From Pseudomonadota bacterium (lineage in GTDB: Bacteria > Pseudomonadota > Gammaproteobacteria > Steroidobacterales > Steroidobacteraceae): 6,750 nucleotides of DNA. The translations under genes were made by a program, and so were the position numbers. Below are positions 1 to 6,179 of this stretch, in pieces. The notes below the pieces were generated by a model. That model was given only the letters and a program-made list of their open reading frames with translations. It did not search any database and was not told the DNA's origin. Within the stretch, counting starts at the first letter, position 1. Each line of letters starts with the position of its first letter. Where the stretch lies: contig JAKBCG010000137.1 in the NCBI GenBank assembly GCA_021808035.1, positions 1-6,750 on the forward strand, read 5' to 3'.

Positions 1-109
1 CGGTGTTCGGGTCGCCTTGAGCGGTATACGCATAGGCATGCGCCGACAGGCGATCGAAGCTCACGACCTTCTCGGTGAGGTCGGCCTGGGATGCGAACGC
101 CTTGGTCAT
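1..109 (-). CDS. MBL-fold metallo-hydrolase, N-terminal fragment
   Basis: Only the first 36 codons are present; the gene runs off the left edge. The peptide starts MTKAFASQADLTEK and continues with a segment containing F-D-R-L-S-x-H-A-Y-A-Y-T-A-Q-G-D-P-N-T. I recognise this as the opening of a family of MBL-fold metallo-hydrolases, in which the A-Y-A-Y-T-A-x-G-D-P-N-T-G segment precedes the first strands of the fold. The zinc-binding HxHxD motif lies downstream, outside the window, so catalysis cannot be verified. The ATG at 109-107 is preceded by GGAG (minus strand, 121-118) with 8-base spacing, which supports the start. There is no signal peptide, so the product is probably cytoplasmic. Members of this family are, to my recollection, often found near FAD monooxygenase plus DUF2783 gene pairs in aromatic-compound clusters, and such a pair lies at the other end of this window. 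The family call rests on memory of a short N-terminus. Confidence 0.72.
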   Translation of the reverse strand, partial: MTKAFASQADLTEKVVSFDRLSAHAYAYTAQGDPNT

Positions 110-142
110 GGGTGCAACTCCGATCGTCGGTGGGCAGGTCGG

Positions 143-165
143 CTTCGGCCGAAGACCGAAGACCG
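143..165. repeat. palindrome plus tandem repeat in MBL-gene leader
   Basis: Positions 143-154 are the perfect 12-base palindrome CTTCGGCCGAAG. Overlapping it, positions 149-165 contain two copies of CCGAAGA and a third partial copy (CCG). The element lies between the candidate -10 box and the start codon of the minus-strand MBL-fold gene, where it could be a repressor operator or a leader hairpin. The palindrome and repeat are seen directly; the role is inferred. Confidence 0.4.
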
Positions 166-174
166 TCTAAGAAC

Positions 175-180
175 ATTCTA
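175..180 (-). promoter_or_regulatory. possible -10 box for the MBL-fold gene
   Basis: On the minus strand this reads TAGAAT, a 5 of 6 match to the sigma-70 -10 consensus. It lies about 65 bases upstream of the MBL-fold ATG, in the right orientation. No good -35 hexamer is visible 16-18 bases further upstream (plus-strand positions about 197-203), so the assignment is weak and would need activator help or another sigma factor. Confidence 0.25.
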
Positions 181-282
181 GCCCTGCCTCGCGATCCGTC
201 GCCAGCCGGCATGGTCAGCCACGCAACAACCGCCTATCCCACCGAATGCTGATCGAGGTCATTTTTCATGACTGGCGATGAG

Positions 283-311
283 TTGTTATTTGCCAACGAA
301 AGCGGTAGTTT
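283..311 (+). promoter_or_regulatory. possible sigma-70 promoter for the receptor operon
   Basis: TTGTTA at 283-288 and TAGTTT at 306-311 are separated by 17 bases, in the most A/T-rich part of the intergenic region. They match the -35 consensus at 4 of 6 positions and the -10 consensus at 3 of 6. Transcription would start near 318, giving a leader of about 100 bases before the receptor ATG at 420. The match is poor enough that chance cannot be excluded. Confidence 0.2.
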
Positions 312-405
312 GGCGGGCAATTTCACAGGCGGCGGCGATACAAGCCCACTCGAGACCGACCGTGAATGACGCCGTTTGAGGTTGCACAGAAACGTTGTTG
401 CGGCT

Positions 406-409
406 GGAG
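406..409 (+). promoter_or_regulatory. ribosome binding site deciding the receptor start
   Basis: GGAG lies 10 bases upstream of the ATG at 420. It favours that start over the in-frame ATG at 366, which has no comparable purine-rich site in front of it and would put 18 extra residues, including two cysteines, ahead of the signal peptide. Confidence 0.6.
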
Positions 410-419
410 AACTGAACTC

Positions 420-2825
420 ATGCAAAAAGCAGCGAAGCGATGGGGCGATGCCGGCTTGATCGCGGCGATGATTCCGGCCGCGGTGTTCGCGGCGCAAACC
501 GGCGCCGCCGGCAATGGCGGGACCAACGGAGCGTCGGACCAGCTCGCGACGATCACCGTCACCGCGCAGAAGCGCGCCGAATCGGCACAGTCCGTGCCGC
601 TGTCGATGACGACCTTCACCGGCGCGGCGCTGCAAGAGAAGGCGATCACCACGTTCTTCGACTATGCGACCAAGGTACCGAACCTGTCGTTCGCGCCGAC
701 CGGCGACGGCATCGGCACCGCGCGCACCGTCGCGATCCGCGGCATCTCGGGCAGCAACGTGACCGGCTTCTACATCGACGACACGCCGCTCCCCGATTCG
801 CTCGATCCGCGCGTGCTCGACGTCGCGCGCATCGAGGTGCTGCGCGGCCCGCAGGGTACCCTGTACGGCGCCCGATCGATGGGCGGCACCGTGCGCATCA
901 TCACCCAGAAGCCGGATCTCGAGCACTACTCGGCGACCCTGGACGGCGGGATGTCCTCGACGGATCACACCACGCAGCCGAATTACACCGGCGACGCGAT
1001 CGTGAACCTGCCGCTGATCCGTGACACGATGGCGCTTCGGCTCACCGGCTTCTTCGACCGCGAAGCGGGTTATTTCAAGCGAAGCTTCTGCAGCGACCCG
1101 GCGGCCGCGCTCGCGATGACCTGCACACCGCTCGCCACCAGCGGCATCACGACGCTGAACGACATCGGCGCGGTCGACACCTCCGGCGGGTCGGCGGAAC
1201 TCACGATCCGCTTCAATGACCGCTTCGAGATCATGCCACGGGTCATGCTGCAGAAGGCGACCTACAACGGTTTCCCGCTCGCCGATTATCTGTCGACGCC
1301 GGGCAACGGGATCGGTTACCCGGTCGCCGGCGGCGCGTACACGCTGCCGACCGCGATGAGCCCGTCGAGCCTGACGCAGGCACGCTGGTACAACGTGCCG
1401 GAGGGCGGCTACGACAGCTGGGGGCTGTACTCGGTCGCAATGCACCTGAAGACCGGCCCCGGCGAATTCGTGTCCTCCTCGTCATACTTCGATCGCAAGG
1501 TGTTCGAGACCGAGGACGAGACCGATTTCCTGTATGCGGCGCTCGAGAGTTACTTCGGAGTCCCGCCGCAACCGAGCTCGATCAGCGAAGAAAAGGACTA
1601 CCAGCAGTTCTCGCAGGAAGTGCGTTTCGTGTCGAGCCTGAGCGGCCCGGTGCAGTTCGTTGCCGGCGGGTTCTACTCGGATCTGCACGGCCGCCTGCCG
1701 TTCGCCGGATACTATCCCGGCGCGACGTTGCCCGGGCTGGATGCTCTGGATGCGCAGGGCGCTGCACCGATCACGCCGGGCTATCCGAACCTCGTGTTCG
1801 CGCAGGACTTTCACTCCGACTACAAGGAATCGGCGTTCTTCGGCCAGGTGTCCTACCGGCCGATCGACCCGTTGAAGATCACGCTCGGCCTGCGCTGGTA
1901 CCACGACACCGGCTCCTCGTACGGGTACGAGGCGGGTCTCGCCGCGGGCGGCGGGCCGCCGATCGTGAGCCCGGTCGCGAACACCAGCGAGAACGGGATC
2001 AATCCCAAGTACGAGGTCGACTATCACCTGACCCGCAACGCGATGGTGTATGTGAATGTCGCCAAGGGCTTCCGGCCCGGTGGCGTCGTCCCGATCGTGC
2101 CGTCGGGTTCCTCGACAACGAACTGCGCGCAGGACCTCCACAATATCGATCCGAATATCTCTATCGCGCAGACCCGCAGCTATCGTTCGGACAGCTTGTG
2201 GAACTACGAACTCGGGACGAAGACCGCATGGTTGCAGAATCGCATGACGGTCGACGCGGCGATCTTCGACATCCGCTGGAACAACATCCAGCAGGAGATC
2301 CTGCTGTCCTGCGGCTTCCAGTTCATCGCGAATTCCGGCGCCGCCGAGGTCAAGGGCGGGGAGTTCGAGTTGCGGGCACGGCCGGCCGAACCGCTGGAGT
2401 TGTCGTTCGGCATGGGGTATCAGGACGCGAAGATCACCAAGGCGAGCCTGGTCTCGCCGCAACCGGTCGGCTCGCCGGTCTACGACGTGCCGGACTGGAC
2501 CGGGGATGCGTCGTTGACGTACACGAAGCCGATCACCGCGGACTGGACCTTCGTCGGCACCGGCGACTACTCCTACATGGGGCGCCGGTACAGCGGCAAC
2601 AACAATCCGGCGCAACCGCGTGAGCTCGGTGCCTACCGGCTCGTCAATCTGCGGCTCGCAATCCAGCACGGGATCATGGAGTACGCGCTGGTCGGGAAGA
2701 ACCTGACGAACGATATCGCGAACCTCGGCGACAACCGCTCGATCGCGGCGGAAACGCCGGGCCGTCCGCGGCTGTCGATCAACCAACCGCGCACGATCGG
2801 TCTCGAGGTGAGGGCGAAGTTCTGA
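420..2825 (+). CDS. TonB-dependent outer-membrane receptor
   Basis: An 801-residue receptor that imports a substrate across the outer membrane using energy from TonB-ExbB-ExbD. From the ATG at 420 it has a signal peptide (positive residues K3, K6 and R7, hydrophobic stretch 12-23, likely cleavage near A24/A25). A TonB-box-like stretch T-I-T-V-T-A follows at 44-49. The plug covers about 55-165 and includes the typical R-G-P-Q-G-T-L-Y-G near 142-150. The rest is barrel, with K-G-F-R-P-G-G near 549, K-N-L-T-N near 760 and a terminal phenylalanine as the barrel-assembly signal. There is no N-terminal secretin/TonB (STN) domain, so it probably does not signal to an anti-sigma factor. Cysteines 224 and 235 bracket a short segment and may form a disulfide in an external loop. 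Length is normal. It overlaps the next gene, the S33 hydrolase, by 4 bases if that gene starts at CTG 2822, which suggests coexpression. The substrate cannot be told from sequence; the neighbours suggest an organic carbon source rather than a siderophore. Confidence 0.93.
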   Translation: MQKAAKRWGDAGLIAAMIPAAVFAAQTGAAGNGGTNGASDQLATITVTAQKRAESAQSVPLSMTTFTGAALQEKAITTFFDYATKVPNLSFAPTGDGIGTARTVAIRGISGSNVTGFYIDDTPLPDSLDPRVLDVARIEVLRGPQGTLYGARSMGGTVRIITQKPDLEHYSATLDGGMSSTDHTTQPNYTGDAIVNLPLIRDTMALRLTGFFDREAGYFKRSFCSDPAAALAMTCTPLATSGITTLNDIGAVDTSGGSAELTIRFNDRFEIMPRVMLQKATYNGFPLADYLSTPGNGIGYPVAGGAYTLPTAMSPSSLTQARWYNVPEGGYDSWGLYSVAMHLKTGPGEFVSSSSYFDRKVFETEDETDFLYAALESYFGVPPQPSSISEEKDYQQFSQEVRFVSSLSGPVQFVAGGFYSDLHGRLPFAGYYPGATLPGLDALDAQGAAPITPGYPNLVFAQDFHSDYKESAFFGQVSYRPIDPLKITLGLRWYHDTGSSYGYEAGLAAGGGPPIVSPVANTSENGINPKYEVDYHLTRNAMVYVNVAKGFRPGGVVPIVPSGSSTTNCAQDLHNIDPNISIAQTRSYRSDSLWNYELGTKTAWLQNRMTVDAAIFDIRWNNIQQEILLSCGFQFIANSGAAEVKGGEFELRARPAEPLELSFGMGYQDAKITKASLVSPQPVGSPVYDVPDWTGDASLTYTKPITADWTFVGTGDYSYMGRRYSGNNNPAQPRELGAYRLVNLRLAIQHGIMEYALVGKNLTNDIANLGDNRSIAAETPGRPRLSINQPRTIGLEVRAKF
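2805..2811 (+). promoter_or_regulatory. strong ribosome binding site before a CTG start
   Basis: GAGGTGA is a perfect 7-base match to the complement of the 16S rRNA 3' end (AAGGAGGTGATC). It lies inside the last receptor codons, 10 bases before the CTG at 2822. It is the best such site near the start of the S33 hydrolase reading frame. Because it also encodes receptor residues near the C-terminus, chance cannot be fully excluded. Confidence 0.5.
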
Positions 2826-3889
2826 TCCGGTCACGCCGCCGCCTGCTGGAAGCGGGCGGCGGCCTGGCCCTGGCGGCGGGACTCGGGGCACTCCCGGCAG
2901 GTCGTGGGGCGGCCGCGAGTTCCCCGGACCTTGGCTCGGCGCGCACCTGCGGCGCGGCGTCGGTCGTCCCCTCGACCCGCGCGGACGGTGTGCTCACCGG
3001 CGGTGCGCGAACACTCCCCGTCGCCGGCCGTTATCGGGTCTGGGTGAAGCAGGTCGGCACCGGCGAGGTGCCGGTGCTCACGCTGCACGGCGGGCCCGGA
3101 CTCAACCATTTCTATCTCGAGTGTTTCGAGGAATTCCTGCCCCGGCACGGGATCCGGTTCTGGTTCTACGACCAACTCGGCTGTGGCTTCTCGGACGCGC
3201 CGAAGGACCCCTCGCTCTGGACGCTCGATCGCTATCGCGAGGAGGTCGAACAGGTACGCCGCGGGCTCGGGCTCGAGCGCTTCGTGCTGTACGGTCATTC
3301 GTTCGGCGGGATGCTCGCGATCGAATACGCGTTGAAGTACCCGCAACACCTCTCGGGGCTCGTGATCTCCAACATGACCGCGAGCGTCGCCGCGTATGTC
3401 CGGCACGCGGCGAGCCTGGTCGCGGCGCTGCCGGAACGCGCGCGCCGGATCATCGCGAAATTCCGCGCGAGCGGGGATCTCGACGCGCCGGAATACCAAC
3501 GGGTACTGCAGCGGGATCTCTACCAGCGTCACGTGTGCCGGCTGCGGCCGTGGCCGGAGCCGCTGCGCCGTTCGATGCGGTATCTGAATACCGAGATCTA
3601 CCGGACGATGCAGGGACCCGACGAGTTCAACATCACCGGGAATTTCCGCCACTGGGACGCCTGGGCGCGATTGCCGCGGATCGCGGTGCCGACGCTGCTG
3701 ATCGCCGCTCGCCACGACGAGATGTCGCCGGCGCAGATCGAGCGGATGAGCGCGTTGATCCCGGGCGCACGATTCGCCCTGTGCCCGCAGGGCAGCCACA
3801 TGGCGATGTACGACGACCAGCGGCGCTACTTCGACTTCCTGGTGCCGTTCCTGCGCGCCTGCGGCGACGCCGCTCGCTCCGCATCGTAG
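2822..3889 (+). CDS. Tat-exported S33 proline-iminopeptidase-like hydrolase
   Basis: An alpha/beta hydrolase of peptidase family S33, 355 residues if started at CTG 2822. Motifs with that numbering: H-G-G-P-G at 89-93 (oxyanion region), D-Q-L-G-C-G-F-S-D near 117-125, G-H-S-F-G-G with nucleophile Ser160, acid Asp299 in R-H-D-E-M, and catalytic His326 in G-S-H-M. The cap domain falls at about 186-286. The family removes N-terminal proline or other residues from peptides, but members also hydrolyse amides and esters, so the substrate is open. The first usual start codon is GTG 2990, but the frame is open upstream and encodes S-R-R-R-L-L-E at 4-10, a hydrophobic stretch 13-26 and an A-A-A site at 30-32: a Tat signal peptide. 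The stretch R-A-D-G-V at 53-57, which I recall as conserved in exported relatives, also lies mostly upstream of 2990. I see no ATG, GTG or TTG in frame from 2702 to 2987, so CTG is the best start, with a 4-base overlap with the receptor stop. Function confidence is high; start confidence is moderate. The 3' end overlaps the convergent quinohemoprotein gene. Confidence 0.88.
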   Translation: MIRSRRRLLEAGGGLALAAGLGALPAGRGAAASSPDLGSARTCGAASVVPSTRADGVLTGGARTLPVAGRYRVWVKQVGTGEVPVLTLHGGPGLNHFYLECFEEFLPRHGIRFWFYDQLGCGFSDAPKDPSLWTLDRYREEVEQVRRGLGLERFVLYGHSFGGMLAIEYALKYPQHLSGLVISNMTASVAAYVRHAASLVAALPERARRIIAKFRASGDLDAPEYQRVLQRDLYQRHVCRLRPWPEPLRRSMRYLNTEIYRTMQGPDEFNITGNFRHWDAWARLPRIAVPTLLIAARHDEMSPAQIERMSALIPGARFALCPQGSHMAMYDDQRRYFDFLVPFLRACGDAARSAS

Positions 3890-5982
3890 GCTTGCCAGGC
3901 CGCATCGATCAGATAGGCCTGGATCGCGTCCGCCTGGGGCCGATCGAGCACGTCGCTCCAGTCCGCCATCCCGAGTGGCCGCAGCGCCCCATCCAGGACG
4001 ATCCGATCGAAGCTATCGAGGGTCGCGCCGGAGACACGGCGCAAGTCCGGCAGCACGCCTCGCCCGAACACATGGCATCGCGAGCAATAGCGGTCGTAGA
4101 GCACCGCGCCCGCATGGATCTCGGCCGTGTTCCCGCGGCGCGGCGGTGGTCGGGGAAACGGCGTCGCCGGGAGCGGCGCAGGCAACGGCACGGCGCCGCC
4201 ACCGAGCTTGAACGCGAGGATCCGACCCACGTTCCCGTACTTTCGCGCGGCGCTGCCGGCCGGGAACGGATCGGCGAGCGTGCCGCCGCCGTAGCCCGCC
4301 ATCACCGCGACGTATTGCACGCCGTGCACGCGATAGGTCATCGGCGCGGCGATGATCGAATTGCCCGTCTCGATCCGTCGCAACAACCGACCGGTGTCCG
4401 CCGCATAGAAGTTCAAGCGCCCGGCGACGTCGCCGCGCACGACGAGTCCACCGGCGGTCGCGAGCGCGCCGCCATCCCACAAATCGCTCCCGTCCGCGCT
4501 CCAGACCCAGCGCCCGGTCCGCGGGTCGATCGCGCGCAGCACGCCGCGCTCGGTGACCGGGTGGCCGGCCTGCCGCGCGAGCCACGCGAGCGAGGGGAGG
4601 GGCCCGAACAGGGTCCGCATCGCGGCCGGGTCGTAGTCCTTGGGGAAGATCCCGGCAACCTCGAAGCTTCCCTGGATCAGTCCCGCGGGACGACGAGCGG
4701 TGCGCACGTAGACCATCGGCGCGTCGATCACCGGCACGTAGACCAGCCGGGTCGCCGGATCGTAGGCCGTCGCCTGCCAGCTGTGCGCGCCGGTCATCCC
4801 GGGGAACACGAGCTTCGGCCCCGTATCGTAATCGGCGGCGAGGTCGCGACGCGGCCGGCCGGTCTTCGGGTCGATCCCGCGGGCCCAGTTCTCGAACGCG
4901 AACGGCCGCGCCGACAACAGGCGACCGGTGCGTCGATCGAGCACGTACAGAAATCCGTCCTTCGCCGCCTGGATCAGCACCGCGCGATCGCGCCCGCGGA
5001 TCGGCAGCCGCGCGAGGATCAGGTCCTGCGTCGCGTCGTAATCCCAGCCGTCGCCCGGCACCTCCTGGTAGTACCACGCCATCCGGCCGGTGCTCGCATG
5101 GATCGCAATGATCGATGCCGCGTAGAGGGCATCCTCGCCGCGTTCGTCCTTGCCGATCACGTACGGCGACGGATTCGCGGTCCCGACGTAGACGAGATCG
5201 AGACGCGGGTCGTATGCGATTGCGTCCCAGACAGTGCCGCCTCCGCCGTCCCTCCAATCGGTGTGCGCGCTCCAGGTGCCGATCGCGCGCACGAGGTGGG
5301 GTTGGTCCTGCGGTCCCAATGCCGGATCCCGCGGCACCGTATAGAAGCGCCATCGCAGGCGTCCGGTCCGCCGATCGAATGCGGCGACGAAACCCCGTGC
5401 CCCATGGAAATCCGCGCCGCCGGTGCCGATCACGACGAGCGGACCGGCGATCACCGGCGCGCCGGTGATCGAGTACTCGAACGCGGCCCGCCCGCGGACC
5501 GGCAACACGTTCGCGGTCCAGCGCGGCTTGCCGGTCGCCGCGTCGAGCGCGTGCAGCCTGCCGTCGAGCGAGGCGACGTAGACGACGCCGTCGGCGACCG
5601 CGACTCCGCGATTGACCACGTCGCAGCACGCGGACCGTCCCCACTGGCCGTCGACGCGCGGGTCGAACGTCCACAGCTCGCGTCCGGTCGCGGCGTCGAG
5701 CGCATAGACCTGGCCCCAGTCGCCGCTCGCGTACATCACCCCGTCGACGACCACGGGCGTCGCCTCGAGGCCGCGCGTGGTCGGCAGCCGGACCTGCCAC
5801 GCAAAGCCCACGCGATCGACGTCGTGCGCGTCGATCGCGGCCAGCGGCGAGTAATGGGTCCCGTCGGCGCCACCGCCGATCGTCAGCCAATCGCCGTGCG
5901 CAGCGACCGCGACACCCGCGGCGCCGAGGAGCGCGAGCAACCCGATCCGGATCCACGCAAGTCGCCGGCGTTGCGCCGTCAC
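3826..5982 (-). CDS. PQQ- and heme c-dependent quinohemoprotein dehydrogenase
   Basis: A 718-residue periplasmic type II quinohemoprotein alcohol dehydrogenase, which oxidises alcohols (or aldehydes) with PQQ and passes electrons through its own heme c. Residues 5-28 form an export signal (R5-R7, hydrophobic 13-27, cleavage near A28). The propeller spans about 30-595, with tryptophan-docking repeats of the form A-L-D-A-A-T-G-x-x-x-W near 94, 145, 201, 293 and 484. Cys119-Cys120 is the vicinal disulfide typical of these enzymes. Asn270 (G-T-A-N-P) and Asp314 (W-D-Y-D) fit the metal-ligand and catalytic positions; Asp316 is the extra aspartate of lanthanide-type enzymes. The usual Glu ligand is replaced by Asp191 in a loop with one extra residue. 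A proline-rich linker (about 599-615) leads to a cytochrome c domain with C-S-R-C-H at 633-637 and probable axial Met672. The GTG at 5982-5980 overlaps the upstream stop as GTGA, and longer readings of the frame encode no sensible protein. It is the third gene of the minus-strand operon. Substrate unknown. Confidence 0.92.
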   Translation of the reverse strand: MTAQRRRLAWIRIGLLALLGAAGVAVAAHGDWLTIGGGADGTHYSPLAAIDAHDVDRVGFAWQVRLPTTRGLEATPVVVDGVMYASGDWGQVYALDAATGRELWTFDPRVDGQWGRSACCDVVNRGVAVADGVVYVASLDGRLHALDAATGKPRWTANVLPVRGRAAFEYSITGAPVIAGPLVVIGTGGADFHGARGFVAAFDRRTGRLRWRFYTVPRDPALGPQDQPHLVRAIGTWSAHTDWRDGGGGTVWDAIAYDPRLDLVYVGTANPSPYVIGKDERGEDALYAASIIAIHASTGRMAWYYQEVPGDGWDYDATQDLILARLPIRGRDRAVLIQAAKDGFLYVLDRRTGRLLSARPFAFENWARGIDPKTGRPRRDLAADYDTGPKLVFPGMTGAHSWQATAYDPATRLVYVPVIDAPMVYVRTARRPAGLIQGSFEVAGIFPKDYDPAAMRTLFGPLPSLAWLARQAGHPVTERGVLRAIDPRTGRWVWSADGSDLWDGGALATAGGLVVRGDVAGRLNFYAADTGRLLRRIETGNSIIAAPMTYRVHGVQYVAVMAGYGGGTLADPFPAGSAARKYGNVGRILAFKLGGGAVPLPAPLPATPFPRPPPRRGNTAEIHAGAVLYDRYCSRCHVFGRGVLPDLRRVSGATLDSFDRIVLDGALRPLGMADWSDVLDRPQADAIQAYLIDAAWQAYDAERAASPQARRNGTRKSK
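5448..5471. repeat. 24-base perfect palindrome inside the quinohemoprotein gene
   Basis: Core CACCGGCGCGCCGGTG at 5452-5467, extended on both sides by four more complementary bases to 5448-5471. It encodes residues I-T-G-A-P-V-I near 172-178 of the quinohemoprotein, a conserved-looking strand, so the symmetry probably comes from codon choice. A protein-binding role is not supported. Confidence 0.6.
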
Positions 5983-6179
5983 GATCCGCTCCGATCGGCC
6001 GGTGCGGCGGGATCCTCGGCCGCGGCCGCGATCAGCTGCCGCAATTTCCCGGGATCGCCGATCTCGACGATCGCGAGCAACGCGAAACGCGCGAGCAGGA
6101 TCGGCGCCTGCGCCTCGCCGGCCGTGGTCATCGCGCTGCACAGCGCCGTGTAGACCGTATCGAGATCCTCGGCGTTCAT
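5979..6179 (-). CDS. DUF2783-like small protein
   Basis: A 66-residue protein, M-N-A-E-D-L-D-T-V-Y-T-A-L-C at the start, then G-E-A-Q-A-P-I-L-L-A-R-F-A-L-L-A at 21-36 and I-G-D-P-G-K-L-R-Q-L-I at 40-50. The pattern of an acidic start, a helix ending in L-L and a short G-D motif matches my memory of DUF2783, a family of unknown function usually encoded directly after FAD-dependent monooxygenases. It looks all-helical and soluble, with no signal peptide and a disordered Ala/Pro tail. Its ATG overlaps the monooxygenase stop (ATGA, 6179-6176) and its stop overlaps the quinohemoprotein start (GTGA, 5982-5979), so translation is probably coupled on both sides. The ribosome binding site is a G-rich run (minus strand, about 6191-6183) made by the glycine codons that end the monooxygenase. 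A role as partner or chaperone of the monooxygenase is only inferred from the constant pairing. Confidence 0.75.
   Translation of the reverse strand: MNAEDLDTVYTALCSAMTTAGEAQAPILLARFALLAIVEIGDPGKLRQLIAAAAEDPAAPADRSGS
5989..5992 (-). promoter_or_regulatory. ribosome binding site for the quinohemoprotein GTG start
   Basis: On the minus strand GGAG sits 6 bases before the GTG at 5982, inside the end of the small DUF2783-like gene. It fixes the start at 5982 rather than at the ATG at 6315, which would add 111 arginine-rich residues read out of frame from the two upstream genes. Confidence 0.7.

Larger units (their letters stand above)
110..419. other. divergent intergenic region, 310 bases
   Basis: This is the only sizeable non-coding stretch. 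It separates the minus-strand MBL-fold gene from the plus-strand receptor, so it should hold both promoters and any operator. The part from about 240 to 320 is visibly richer in A/T than the surrounding genes. The part at 138-165 carries a 12-base perfect palindrome followed by a short tandem repeat. I see no RNA gene and no convincing small ORF. The extension of the receptor reading frame back to an ATG at 366 is judged non-coding because the better start and signal peptide begin at 420. Confidence 0.75.

Noticed and set aside
292..314. Inverted repeat GCCAA-N13-TTGGC overlapping the weak receptor promoter
   Set aside because: Only five bases per arm, which is expected by chance in a region of this length; not enough to claim an operator.
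366..419. N-terminal extension of the receptor to an ATG at 366
   Set aside because: It lacks a good ribosome binding site and would bury the signal peptide behind 18 polar residues with two cysteines. The ATG at 420 has GGAG at a suitable distance and begins a proper signal peptide.
1482..2891. Minus-strand open frame of about 469 codons opposite the receptor
   Set aside because: Arg-rich composition without motifs, fully antisense to a clear TonB-dependent receptor. The antisense frames at 234-1445 and 4013-5956 are rejected for the same reason.
2990..3889. Cytoplasmic 299-residue version of the S33 hydrolase starting at GTG 2990
   Set aside because: This start cuts into a stretch I recall as conserved in exported relatives (R-A-D-G-V) and discards a well-formed Tat signal peptide encoded in the same frame. 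It remains the fallback if CTG initiation is disproved.
3895..3922. Hairpin with a 7-base stem (CCAGGCC/GGCCTGG, 14-base loop) six bases after the hydrolase stop
   Set aside because: It has no following U-tract and a long loop, and it lies in quinohemoprotein codons encoding two repeated Q-A-Y-like stretches. It does not qualify as an intrinsic terminator.
3121..6153. Plus-strand open frame of about 1010 codons opposite the quinohemoprotein gene
   Set aside because: The translation is extremely rich in Arg, Ala, Pro and Gly with no recognisable domain, and it overlaps two well-supported genes (S33 hydrolase in another frame, quinohemoprotein on the other strand). It is a by-product of GC-rich codon use.
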